NCBI RefSeq assembly: GCF_000426685.1
Contig: NZ_AUFV01000012.1
Coordinates: 62,001-126,000, forward strand
Reading direction: 5' to 3'
From: Solimonas flava DSM 18980
GTDB lineage: Bacteria > Pseudomonadota > Gammaproteobacteria > Nevskiales > Nevskiaceae
DNA length: 64,000 nt
This document shows positions 19,763-28,393 of the stretch, piece by piece. Position 1 is the stretch's first letter. Each line of letters starts with the position of its first letter. Position numbers and translations under genes: made by a program. A model generated the notes under the pieces. That model did no database searches. It was not told the DNA's origin and saw only the letters and a program-made list of their open reading frames with translations.

Positions 19763-22700
19763 GTGCGCCCGGACATGCGCCGACTGCTGGCCGTCGCCCT
19801 GCTCGCCGCGAGCGGCAACGCGCTGGCCGCCGACAGCGCGGACGCGGTGCTGTGGCGCAGCGCCTGGGTCTGGGAGGCGCACGGCCGCGGCGATCTGGCG
19901 CTGGACTCCCTGACCAAGCTGCAGCGCTCGCGCCCGGACGACCTCGACATCGCACTGCAGATGGGCCTGCTGGAGCTGCGCTCGGGCCGCTTCGAGGACG
20001 CCAACCGGCGCCTCGCCGCGATGCGGGCGCAGGCCCCCGACGCGGCGGCGACGCATGAGCTCGACACCGCCTATCGCGTGTTGACGCGCGACCGCATCAA
20101 GCTCGCTTCGATCCGGCGCCTGCTCGAAATTTCCGAATATGAGCAGGCGCTCGCCGCGCTGCGCGAACTGTTCCCGGACGGACCACCGGGCCACGATCTC
20201 GGCATCGAGTACTACCGGGTGATCGGCCGCACGCCGAACGGCTGGAACGCCGCCCGCGACGGCTTCGAAAAACTCGTCGCCGACAATCCCACCGATCCGC
20301 GCTACCTGCTGGCGCTCGCCGAGCATCTGGCCACGCGACCCGCCACACGGCCGCGGGCGCTGGCCCTGTTCGCCGAGCTCGCCGAGCGCGACGACGTCCG
20401 CCACGAGCCGGTGATGAACGCCTGGAAGGAGGCGCTCGAAGACGCCGGCCCCGGCGAAGTCACGCCGGCGATGCGGGCGCGCTACGCGCGTCTGGCGCCG
20501 GACGACGCGCCGGCCTTGCAGGTGCCGAGCCGCGCCGCGGCGGCACCCGCCGCCGCAGAAGCGGCCAGCGCCGCCGCGCCGGCGGAAACCGCCGCCGAAG
20601 CCGAGGCGCGCAAGGCGAACGCGCTCGCCGAGGCCGAAGCGCGGCAGCGCGCCGCAGCGCAGGCCGCGGCCGAAGCCGAAGCGCAGCGGGCCCGCCGGCA
20701 GGCGCAGGCCGAAGCGCGCGCCGCCGCCGACGAAGGCGACCGCCTGCGTGAAAGCGGCGCGCTGGCCGAGGCGCTGGCCGTCTACGAGCAGGCGGCAGCG
20801 CGCGAACCGACGCTCGCGCGCACCCTGCTCGGCCGCGTGCGCACGCTGGCCGCGCTGCGACGCTACGACGAAGGCTTCGCGGTCGCCGACGCCTTCCTGG
20901 CACAGGCGCCGGACGCGAGCACCGACGTCAGCCGCGCCCGCGCCGTGCTCTACGAAGCGCGCGGCGAGCAGGCGCTCACCGAAGGCCGGACCGAGGCCGG
21001 CGTCGCCGATCTCGCCCAGGCCCTGCAGGCCACGCCCGACGATCCCTGGCTGCGCTACGCGCTGGCGCGCGGCTACGCACGGCTCGGCCAGGCCGAGCGC
21101 GGCCGCACCCTGATGGCCGAGGGCACCGCGCTCGCGCCGGCCGATGCCGACAGCCGTTACGCGCAATCGCTGTACCTGTCGGCGATCGACGCCGACGCCG
21201 ACGCGCTGCAGGCCCTGCAGGCGGTGCCGGCGGCGCAGCGCAGCGCCGGCATGCAGCGCCAGTACGCGAGCCTGCAGGTCGCCGTATCCGGACGCGCGGC
21301 CGTCGAGGCGCAGCGCGGCGGCGATCTGGCGGCGGCGCAGAACCATTTGCTCACCGCGCAGCTGGCCGCCGGCCATGACCCCGCCCTGCTCGGGCAACTG
21401 GCGCAGTACTGGGTCGCGATCGGCGATGCCGAAGCCGCGCTGGCGGTGCTCGACGCCCCGCAGGCGGCGACCGACGCCGCCGGCCGCGCCGAACTCGGCG
21501 TGGCGCGCCTGCGCGTGCTCGAAGCCGCCGGTGACGACGCCGCCTTGCGCAAGGCGCTCGATGCGCTGCCGGCCGACGCGCCGGCCACGGTCGCCGCCGC
21601 GGCCGCCTCGCTGCGCCGCGGGCTCGTGCAGCGCGAGGCCGACGCCGCGCTCGCCAAGGGCGATCCGCAGGCGCAGCTGGCCGTCTACGAGCAGGCCCTC
21701 GGGCAGAGCGGCGACGCCGGCCTGCGTCGCCTGTACGCCGACGCGCTCGCCGCGCAGCAGCGCTGGCCGCAGGCCGAGAGCCAGTACGCGCAGCTGCTCG
21801 CCGGCAGCCCGGACGACGCCGGCCTGCGTCTCGACCATGCGCGCACGCTCGAGGAAAGCGGGCAGCGCAAGGCGGCGCGCGCCGAGATCGACGTCGCCCT
21901 GCAGCACGCCAGCGGCGACGCCGCGGTGCTGCGCAGCGCCGCGCGCCGCCTGCAGGCGCTCGGCGACTACGAAGCCGCGCGCCGCGCCCTCGATGCGGCC
22001 GGCGCCGCCGGCCCGCGCGACGCCGACTGGCTCGCGCAGTCGGCGCGGCTCAGCGAGCTGTCCGGCCACGACACGCGCGCGGTGCGCGAATACCGCGCGG
22101 CGCTGGCGCAGCGTCCCGACGACGCCGCGCTCAGCGCCGCGCTCGCCGGACTCGCCGCGCAGCGCCATGCCGAAGTGATCGCCGGCCTCGACTGGCAGAG
22201 CAAGGCCGGCGAGCCCGGCTACTCGGACACGCGCAGCCTGCAGCTGCCGGTCGAGATCAGCTGGCCCTGGCGCTACGACGGCCAGCTGTTCGCGCATGCC
22301 GACGTCGTCGATCTCGACGCCGGCCGCCTGCCCGGCAATTACGACGACGCCTCGCTCTTCGGCAGCGTGCAGGCGAGCGGCCCGGACGCGGTCCTGGCGT
22401 TCCCGTCCGGACTGGAGCAATCGGCCACCGGCGTCGCGCTCGCCGTCGGCTACACCAGCGGCGGCCTGCGCCTCGATCTCGGCACCAGCCCGCTCGGCTT
22501 TCCGGTGCAGGACCTGCTCGGCGGCATCCGCTACGACGGCGAGCTCGGCCCGCTCGACTACTCGATCGACCTCGCGCGGCGCCCGGTGACGAGCACGCTG
22601 CTGTCCTACGCCGGCACGCGCGATCCGGTCACGCACGAGATTTGGGGCGGCGTACGCGAGAACGGCCTGACGCTCGGCCTCGCGCAGTACGGCGGCGCGC

Positions 22701-23311
22701 TGAGCTGGCGCGCGTCGCTCGGCGCGTCGTATCTGGACGGCCGCAACGTCGCCGACAACCGTTACATCGGCGGCAGCGCCGGCGCCGACTACCGGCTCTA
22801 CGACCGCAATGCGCAGCGCGTCTACATCGGCCTCGGCGTCCGTTACTGGGACTACGAGAAGAACCTGCGCTACTACACGCTCGGCCACGGCGGCTACTAC
22901 AGCCCGCAGCGCTATCTGTCGCTGAGCCTGCCGCTCGAATGGCAGGGCCACAGCGAGCGCTGGAGCTATCAGCTGCAGGCGGCGCTGTCGCACACCAACA
23001 GCCGCGAGGACGACGCGCCGTTCTATCCGGACGACGCGGCGCTGCAGGCCCGCGCCGCGCTGTCGCCGCTGCCGCCGCATTACACGCGGCCGGTCTACGA
23101 CGGCGGTTCGAGCAGCGGCTGGGGCCGCAGCCTGCAGGCGCGCATCGAATACGCGCTGGATGGCGACTGGGCGATCGGCCTGCGCGGCGCGCTCGACCGC
23201 TCCGACTACTACGAGCCGAATTTCCTCACGCTCTACGTGCGCCGCCTGCTGCTGCCCGGCACCGTGCTGCGCGCGCCGCCGGAGCCGCCGCGCCCCTACG
23301 CCGACTACTGA
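19763..23311 (+). CDS. bcsC: Cellulose synthase outer-membrane subunit BcsC
   Basis: A 1182-residue exporter. It has a signal peptide (MRRLLAVALLAASGNALA), a long TPR superhelix (about 30-800) and a C-terminal 16-strand-type beta-barrel domain of about 350 residues ending in an aromatic-rich stretch. A strongly Ala/Glu/Arg-rich segment (about 255-330) inside the TPR part looks like an extended helix or coiled coil. It scaffolds the periplasm and lets cellulose pass the outer membrane. GTG at 19763 directly abuts the bcsB stop; an ATG four codons later (19775) fits the signal peptide better. Its end overlaps bcsG by 7 bp on the other strand. Confidence 0.93.
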   Translation: MRPDMRRLLAVALLAASGNALAADSADAVLWRSAWVWEAHGRGDLALDSLTKLQRSRPDDLDIALQMGLLELRSGRFEDANRRLAAMRAQAPDAAATHELDTAYRVLTRDRIKLASIRRLLEISEYEQALAALRELFPDGPPGHDLGIEYYRVIGRTPNGWNAARDGFEKLVADNPTDPRYLLALAEHLATRPATRPRALALFAELAERDDVRHEPVMNAWKEALEDAGPGEVTPAMRARYARLAPDDAPALQVPSRAAAAPAAAEAASAAAPAETAAEAEARKANALAEAEARQRAAAQAAAEAEAQRARRQAQAEARAAADEGDRLRESGALAEALAVYEQAAAREPTLARTLLGRVRTLAALRRYDEGFAVADAFLAQAPDASTDVSRARAVLYEARGEQALTEGRTEAGVADLAQALQATPDDPWLRYALARGYARLGQAERGRTLMAEGTALAPADADSRYAQSLYLSAIDADADALQALQAVPAAQRSAGMQRQYASLQVAVSGRAAVEAQRGGDLAAAQNHLLTAQLAAGHDPALLGQLAQYWVAIGDAEAALAVLDAPQAATDAAGRAELGVARLRVLEAAGDDAALRKALDALPADAPATVAAAAASLRRGLVQREADAALAKGDPQAQLAVYEQALGQSGDAGLRRLYADALAAQQRWPQAESQYAQLLAGSPDDAGLRLDHARTLEESGQRKAARAEIDVALQHASGDAAVLRSAARRLQALGDYEAARRALDAAGAAGPRDADWLAQSARLSELSGHDTRAVREYRAALAQRPDDAALSAALAGLAAQRHAEVIAGLDWQSKAGEPGYSDTRSLQLPVEISWPWRYDGQLFAHADVVDLDAGRLPGNYDDASLFGSVQASGPDAVLAFPSGLEQSATGVALAVGYTSGGLRLDLGTSPLGFPVQDLLGGIRYDGELGPLDYSIDLARRPVTSTLLSYAGTRDPVTHEIWGGVRENGLTLGLAQYGGALSWRASLGASYLDGRNVADNRYIGGSAGADYRLYDRNAQRVYIGLGVRYWDYEKNLRYYTLGHGGYYSPQRYLSLSLPLEWQGHSERWSYQLQAALSHTNSREDDAPFYPDDAALQARAALSPLPPHYTRPVYDGGSSSGWGRSLQARIEYALDGDWAIGLRGALDRSDYYEPNFLTLYVRRLLLPGTVLRAPPEPPRPYADY

Positions 23312-24882
23312 TCGCTGCGGGTGTCGTAGCGCGTCCAGGCGCCGTCCGGCGTGCGCATCTGGTAGTCGCTGCCGACGCGCATCAGCACCGTCTGCTCGTT
23401 CTCGGACACCGCTTCGGTCTGCGGCAGGTTGGCCGCCGCCGCGGCGAGCGCCTCGCCGCCGGCAAACGGCGCATCGGCGATCAGATTCTCCAGCAGCTGC
23501 GCCACCGCGAGCAGCGCCGTCGGCGTCTCGACGGCGCGCTGCGGCTGCGCGGCATAGCCCGGGCCGATCAGCTTGACGCCGACCGGCGCCAGCGTGATCG
23601 CCGGCGTCGGGATCTCGCGCAGGCCGGAAATCTGCATGCGGTCGCCGCGCACCGCGGCGCCGTGCTCGGGCACGACGACGACGACCGCGCGCCGCCCCGA
23701 CTGCGCAACCAGATCGAAGAAGCGGCCGATATCGTCGAGGAACATCGTCACGCGCCGCTGGTAGCTGTCGTGCGAGTTCGCCGGACGGTAACCGTCGATG
23801 CGGTTGCCGTCGTGCAGCGTCACCGTGTTGTAGAACAGCGCGACGCGCGACGCCGGCAGGGCCTGCCGCTTCTGCCACCAGCGCGACAGCACGTCGTAGT
23901 CGTCGTAGATCGGCGAGCCGTCGAAAGCGTGCATCGCGACGCGCGCGCCGGGGTCGACGTCCTGGCTGGCGGCGACGCCGAGGTTGGCGCGCACATCACC
24001 GACGAAATCGCCGAAATGGCCGTCGTGGTTCATCGTCCAGTGCGGCTCGAAGCCGGCCGCCGCGAGATCGGCCATCAGGTGACACTCGGGCGGGTCCGGC
24101 TTGTACAGCGCTGCGTGCGAGGTCTGCCCGCAGGCGCTGCGCAGCACGCGAATCGCCGCCGGCCCGCTGTAGCTCGCCGCCGTATTGAAGTTGCGCAGCA
24201 GCAGGTCGAAGCGCTTGATCAGCGCATGGTCCTGCGCGCCGACGTACTGCAGATCGTCCCAGGCCAGCGAGCAGACGTGCACGATCAGCACGTCGAACGG
24301 TGCGCTGTCGGCCGGCGGCGGCGTGAAGCGCACGCGGCGCGGCGCTTCACTGGCGTAGAAGGCCTGCAGGCGGGCCGTCAGCGAGGCATCGGTCAGCGGC
24401 TCGGTCGCGCCGGCCGGCGCGGCGACGCCGGGCGCGCCCGACGTCGCCACCGCCGGCGCCGCGACGCGCAGCTGCTGCAGCGCGCCGACCGCCGGCACGC
24501 TCAGAATGCCGATGACGGCGAACGTCGCCATGCGCAGGCGGTGCGCGAGCAGCAGCCAGACCAGCAGCAGCGCGACGAGCCCCAGCGCCACGTGCGGATT
24601 GAAGAAGCGCGACGCCAGCTCCAGCAGATAGGCGCCGGAGAACGTCATCACGTCGCCGGCCGTGGCCAGCACGCGACGGATCGGCGGCAGGAAGGAGTCG
24701 TAGTAGAGCAGCGAAAGGCCGAGCGGCACGGCGAGCACCTGGCGGCTCACGCGCAGCCAGCGCCGCCGCAGCGGCCACGCCGTCAGCGCCGCGAAGCCGA
24801 GGTTGTAGAGCACGTGAAAGCCGATGTCGCCGCGGTAGTACAGCAGCAGCTTGGCGAAGAAGTAGAAGCTCCAGAATCCCAT
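23305..24882 (-). CDS. bcsG: Cellulose phosphoethanolamine transferase BcsG
   Basis: A 525-residue enzyme that transfers phosphoethanolamine from phosphatidylethanolamine to cellulose. About five membrane helices (1-135) precede a periplasmic alkaline-phosphatase-fold domain. Seen: VCSLAWDD (Cys204), the nucleophile motif SYSGP (Ser239, matching E. coli Ser278), FDGSPIYDDYDVL, and the metal-binding VVVPEHGAAVRGDRMQ. The start is the ATG at 24882, seven bases after the bcsA stop, so the genes are co-transcribed. A 62-codon extension upstream is shadow of bcsA. Its presence marks the locus as the E. coli type that makes modified cellulose. Confidence 0.93.
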   Translation of the reverse strand: MGFWSFYFFAKLLLYYRGDIGFHVLYNLGFAALTAWPLRRRWLRVSRQVLAVPLGLSLLYYDSFLPPIRRVLATAGDVMTFSGAYLLELASRFFNPHVALGLVALLLVWLLLAHRLRMATFAVIGILSVPAVGALQQLRVAAPAVATSGAPGVAAPAGATEPLTDASLTARLQAFYASEAPRRVRFTPPPADSAPFDVLIVHVCSLAWDDLQYVGAQDHALIKRFDLLLRNFNTAASYSGPAAIRVLRSACGQTSHAALYKPDPPECHLMADLAAAGFEPHWTMNHDGHFGDFVGDVRANLGVAASQDVDPGARVAMHAFDGSPIYDDYDVLSRWWQKRQALPASRVALFYNTVTLHDGNRIDGYRPANSHDSYQRRVTMFLDDIGRFFDLVAQSGRRAVVVVVPEHGAAVRGDRMQISGLREIPTPAITLAPVGVKLIGPGYAAQPQRAVETPTALLAVAQLLENLIADAPFAGGEALAAAAANLPQTEAVSENEQTVLMRVGSDYQMRTPDGAWTRYDTRSDQ

Positions 24883-24889
24883 GGCACCC

Positions 24890-27433
24890 TCAGGCCGGCT
24901 GCGGCGCCGTGGCGGCGCGGCGCGTCGCGACGGCACGCCGCAGACCGCGCAGCAGCGATTCGAACAGGCGCACGTAGCCCAGGCCGCCGAAGCGGATGAT
25001 CTCGGCGAGACTGGCCAGCGGCCGGTCCGGCGTCGTCTGCTCGTTCCAGTCGAGCCAGGCATCGGCACGGCCGAAGGTGCAGAGCAGCAGCCGGCTCTCC
25101 TGCTCGACGCTCATTTCGTCGAGCAGCACGCCGAGATGCTGGCCCTGGACGGCCGCCACCTGCGCGCCGAACGAAAACTCCTGGTCGCCGTGCCGCAGCA
25201 GCACCCGCACCGGCGTGCCGCGCGCCAGCTCGACCGGCGCGGAGGCAACCAGACCCAGGCCCTGGATCGAGTAATCGCTGGTCGTGCAGGCCAGCGCGCA
25301 GCCGTCCGGCAGATAGAGCGAGGCCGGCACGCGCAGCGGCACGCGCGAGGCGACGCGCACCTGGCGCATTTCCGCCGCCACGCCGAGCGCCGCGCCGAGC
25401 ATGATCAGGCTGTACGCCGCCCAGGCCATGTTCATCAGCACCGTCGCCGGTTCGAAGCGGTTCCAGTCGACCAGGCGCACGACGCCGAGCGCCACGCCGA
25501 CGACGTTGGCGACCATCAGCACGAGATACGGCATGGCGATGCGCCAGTCGAAGTAGTCGCGCTCGACGAGGCCGCCCTTGGCGGTGACGTTGAAGCTGCC
25601 GGCATGCGGGCGGAACAGCGCCACCGTGGTCGGCCAGGCGATGTACCAGGCCAGCACCGTCTCGTAGGCCTCGGCCCAGAACGAGTGCCGGTAGCGGCCC
25701 TGCACGCGCGAGTTGGTGAGATTGGCGAGGAACAGATGCGGCAGCGCGTAGGTGACCAGCGTCGCCGCCGCCGCGTTGATGACGTGCATCTCGAAGTACA
25801 GATAGGCCAGCGGTGCGGTCAGGAAGACCAGGCGCGGCAGGCCGTTGAAGAAATGCAGCATGGCGTTGCTGTAGCAGAGCCGCTGGAAGAACGTCAGGCC
25901 CGGGCCGAACAGCGGATTGTCGAGACGGAAGATCTGCGCCATGCCGCGCGCCCAGCGGATGCGCTGGCCGACGTGGATCGACAGGCTGTCGGTGGCCAGG
26001 CCGGCGGCCTGCGTGAGGCGGATGTAGGCGGTGTTGTAGCCGCGGCGCTGCATCTTCAGCGCCGTGTGCGCGTCCTCGGTGACGGTCTCGATGGCGATGC
26101 CGCCGACTTCCTCCAGCGGCTTGCGGCGCAGCACCGCGCAGGAGCCGCAGAAGAAGGTCGCGTTCCACAGGTCGTTGCCGTCCTGCACGAGGCCGTAGAA
26201 CAGGCTGCCCTCGTTCGGCACGCGGCGGAAGGTGCCGAGGTTGCGTTCGAACGGGTCCGGCGAGAAGAAATGATGCGGCGTCTGCAGCATCGCGCACTTC
26301 GGATCGGCGAGCATCCAGCCGACCGTGGTCTGCAGGAACGAGCGCACCGGGATGTGGTCGCAGTCGAAGATCGCGATCAGCTCGCCGTCGGTCTGGCCGA
26401 GCGCGTGATTGAGGTTGCCGGCCTTGGCGTGGGCGTTGTCCGGCCGCGTCAGGTAGCGCGCGCCGCACTCGGCGGCGAAGGCGCGGAACTCGTCGCGCCG
26501 TCCGTCGTCGAGGATGTGGACGCGCAGCTTGTCGCGCGGCCAGTCCATGCCGAGCGCGGCGAGCACCGTCGGCCGCACCACGCGCAGCGGTTCGTTGTAG
26601 GTCGGCACGAAGACGTCGACGGTCGGCCACAGCGCGGTGTCGGCCGGCAGCGACACCGGCTTGCGGTGCAGCGGCCAGCAGTACTGCAGATAGCCGAGCG
26701 CGAGGATGAGCCAAGTGTAGCACTCGGCCGCGATCAGGCCGTAGCCGAACAGGCGGTCGAAGTCGGTCTGCAGATCGAGCGTGTGGGTCAGACGCCACCA
26801 GATGTAGCGGCTCGACGCGATCAGCGAGAAGGCGATCAGCACCAGCGTCGGCAGATTGCCGGGCAGGCGCCGCAGCATCAGCGCGCTGGTCCACATCAGC
26901 GCGCCGAGCAGCAGCTGCTCGGCGTAGCCGAGCGGCGTGGTCGCGCAAACCCACAGCAGGACGGCGCACAGCACGCCGGCGACGACGCGCAGCGGCACGG
27001 GCACGGCGTCGACGCGATCGGCGAACCGGTGCAGGCGCCGGCTCGCCGGCCGGAAATCGTAGCGATCGAGCAACTGCTCGAAGCGCCGGAACGGCCACAG
27101 CAGCAGATGCAGCAGCGCCGCACAGGCGCCGCCGAGCTCGTGCAGCGCGCGCAGCAGCGGCGCGCGCGGGGCGGGCATCGGCGCGGCGTCGAGCGGCAGA
27201 CGGAACAACAGCAGCGCCATGATCCAGTCGCGCGCCGAATCCGGCTGCGCGACGCCCAGTTCACGCGCGGCCAGACGCAGCGGCGGCGCGGCCAGCAGCA
27301 CCAGCCAGGCCGGCCACGGCCGCGTCTGCTCGGCCGGCAGCACGAAGAGGTTGCGCAGCCATTCGCGCAGCACGCGCGGATGGCGCACGCCGAGCGGCGC
27401 CGCGAGCCGGCCCAGCAACGCGTCGGCGTTCAC
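24890..27433 (-). CDS. bcsA: Cellulose synthase catalytic subunit BcsA
   Basis: An 847-residue processive GT2 synthase using UDP-glucose. N-terminal membrane helices are followed by the catalytic domain: DD 309-310, DCD 357-359, FFCGS at 427-431, base TED 452-454 and QRIRW 490-494. More helices and a C-terminal PilZ domain with R693-x3-R697 and D720-x-S-x2-G bind cyclic di-GMP and release autoinhibition. The start is taken as GTG at 27433, overlapping the bcsQ stop by 4 nt (GTGA) and giving a length close to E. coli BcsA (872). The frame stays open 132 codons upstream, but that part is a shadow of bcsQ. The operon order is R-E-F-Q-A-G. Confidence 0.96.
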   Translation of the reverse strand: MNADALLGRLAAPLGVRHPRVLREWLRNLFVLPAEQTRPWPAWLVLLAAPPLRLAARELGVAQPDSARDWIMALLLFRLPLDAAPMPAPRAPLLRALHELGGACAALLHLLLWPFRRFEQLLDRYDFRPASRRLHRFADRVDAVPVPLRVVAGVLCAVLLWVCATTPLGYAEQLLLGALMWTSALMLRRLPGNLPTLVLIAFSLIASSRYIWWRLTHTLDLQTDFDRLFGYGLIAAECYTWLILALGYLQYCWPLHRKPVSLPADTALWPTVDVFVPTYNEPLRVVRPTVLAALGMDWPRDKLRVHILDDGRRDEFRAFAAECGARYLTRPDNAHAKAGNLNHALGQTDGELIAIFDCDHIPVRSFLQTTVGWMLADPKCAMLQTPHHFFSPDPFERNLGTFRRVPNEGSLFYGLVQDGNDLWNATFFCGSCAVLRRKPLEEVGGIAIETVTEDAHTALKMQRRGYNTAYIRLTQAAGLATDSLSIHVGQRIRWARGMAQIFRLDNPLFGPGLTFFQRLCYSNAMLHFFNGLPRLVFLTAPLAYLYFEMHVINAAAATLVTYALPHLFLANLTNSRVQGRYRHSFWAEAYETVLAWYIAWPTTVALFRPHAGSFNVTAKGGLVERDYFDWRIAMPYLVLMVANVVGVALGVVRLVDWNRFEPATVLMNMAWAAYSLIMLGAALGVAAEMRQVRVASRVPLRVPASLYLPDGCALACTTSDYSIQGLGLVASAPVELARGTPVRVLLRHGDQEFSFGAQVAAVQGQHLGVLLDEMSVEQESRLLLCTFGRADAWLDWNEQTTPDRPLASLAEIIRFGGLGYVRLFESLLRGLRRAVATRRAATAPQPA

Positions 27434-28170
27434 GCCGTCACGCCCAGCGAGCGCAGCAGCCACGACGCCAGCAGTTGCAGGTCGGCGGCGGCCTGGCTGC
27501 CCGGCGCGTCGACGAGCAGCGCGCGGTTGCGCGCCAGCGCGTCGGCGACGCTGCCGTCGCGGTGCACGGCGTAGGGCGCCAGGCGCTCGCCGAGTTCGCG
27601 GCGCAGCAGCACGCGAATGTCGTTCTGCAAGGGGCGATTCGGCTCGAAGCCGTTGAGCACGTAATGCACGCGATCCGGCTGCAGGACCTCGGTGCGTGCC
27701 AGCCCGCCGAACGAAATCGGGTCGGCGCCGAGAACCGCGAGCACGCGGTCGGCGACGGCCGCCACCTGCGCGGCCAGCCGCGACGGCAGCGACGGCGTGT
27801 CGACCAGGACGATGGCGCTGTCCTGCCATTCGCCGACGTCGAAGCGGCTGCGCAGCCCCTCGGGATCGGCGCCGAGCGCGACCGCGCAGGCCGAGGCCAG
27901 ATCGTCGCCGGCGGCGCCGGCCGGCACGAACTGCACGCCGTCCGAATTGGCCAGCGCGGTCTCGCGCCAGTCCGTGCCGTCGCAGATCGCCGCGAGGAAG
28001 CCGCGCTGCGGGCGCGCCGTCGCCCCCAGGTGCAGGGCCAGATCGTTGTGTGGATCGCAGTCGATCGCCAGCACCGGATGCCCGCGTCGCTGCAGCGCAT
28101 CGGCGAGCGCGGCGGTCAGCATGCTGCGCCCGACACCGCCGCAGGGCGAGACGACGGCCACGAGTTTCAT
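27430..28170 (-). CDS. bcsQ: ParA/MinD-like cellulose localisation protein BcsQ
   Basis: A 246-residue MinD/ParA-family protein that in E. coli places and stabilises the synthase at the pole and forms a complex with BcsR and BcsE. The N-terminus has CGGVGRSMLTA (10-20) where active ParA proteins have KGGxGKS/T: the second Walker lysine is arginine (Arg15). E. coli BcsQ also departs from the consensus there (GGVGTTT). IDCDPHND (36-43) is the switch region, and DTPSLPSRLA is the Walker B area. The start is the ATG at 28170, 7 bp after bcsF; the end overlaps bcsA by 4 nt. Confidence 0.93.
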   Translation of the reverse strand: MKLVAVVSPCGGVGRSMLTAALADALQRRGHPVLAIDCDPHNDLALHLGATARPQRGFLAAICDGTDWRETALANSDGVQFVPAGAAGDDLASACAVALGADPEGLRSRFDVGEWQDSAIVLVDTPSLPSRLAAQVAAVADRVLAVLGADPISFGGLARTEVLQPDRVHYVLNGFEPNRPLQNDIRVLLRRELGERLAPYAVHRDGSVADALARNRALLVDAPGSQAAADLQLLASWLLRSLGVTA

Positions 28171-28177
28171 GCCGGCC

Positions 28178-28393
28178 TCACGGGCGCGCCGCGCCGGAAT
28201 CCGGCGGCGTCCATGGTTCGAGCAGCACCGGACGCCAGGCGCGGCCGAGCAGGCGGCGGCGCAGACGGCGCAGGCGCGGGCGCCAGCGCGGCGGCGCCTG
28301 TCGCCAGGCGGCGAAGAAGACGCCGAGCAGCACGCCGGACAGCAGCAGCGCGGCCCCGGCCAGCTTCACGGCGAGCACGGCGGCACCGCTCAT
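28178..28393 (-). CDS. bcsF: Cellulose biosynthesis membrane peptide BcsF
   Basis: A 71-residue protein: a short N-terminus, one membrane helix (about 5-28, VLAVKLAGAALLLSGVLLGV), then a very arginine-rich cytoplasmic tail (RWRPRLRRLRRRLLGRAWRP). Size, topology and place between bcsE and bcsQ match BcsF, which in E. coli recruits BcsE to the membrane and supports BcsG. The ATG at 28393 overlaps the bcsE stop as ATGA. Sequence identity to E. coli BcsF is low; the call rests on position and architecture. Confidence 0.8.
   Translation of the reverse strand: MSGAAVLAVKLAGAALLLSGVLLGVFFAAWRQAPPRWRPRLRRLRRRLLGRAWRPVLLEPWTPPDSGAARP

Noticed and set aside
17216-23878. A minus-strand open frame of 2220 codons across bcsB and bcsC
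   Set aside because: Composition is Arg/Ala/Gly-rich without domains; it is the antisense shadow of two well-recognised GC-rich genes.
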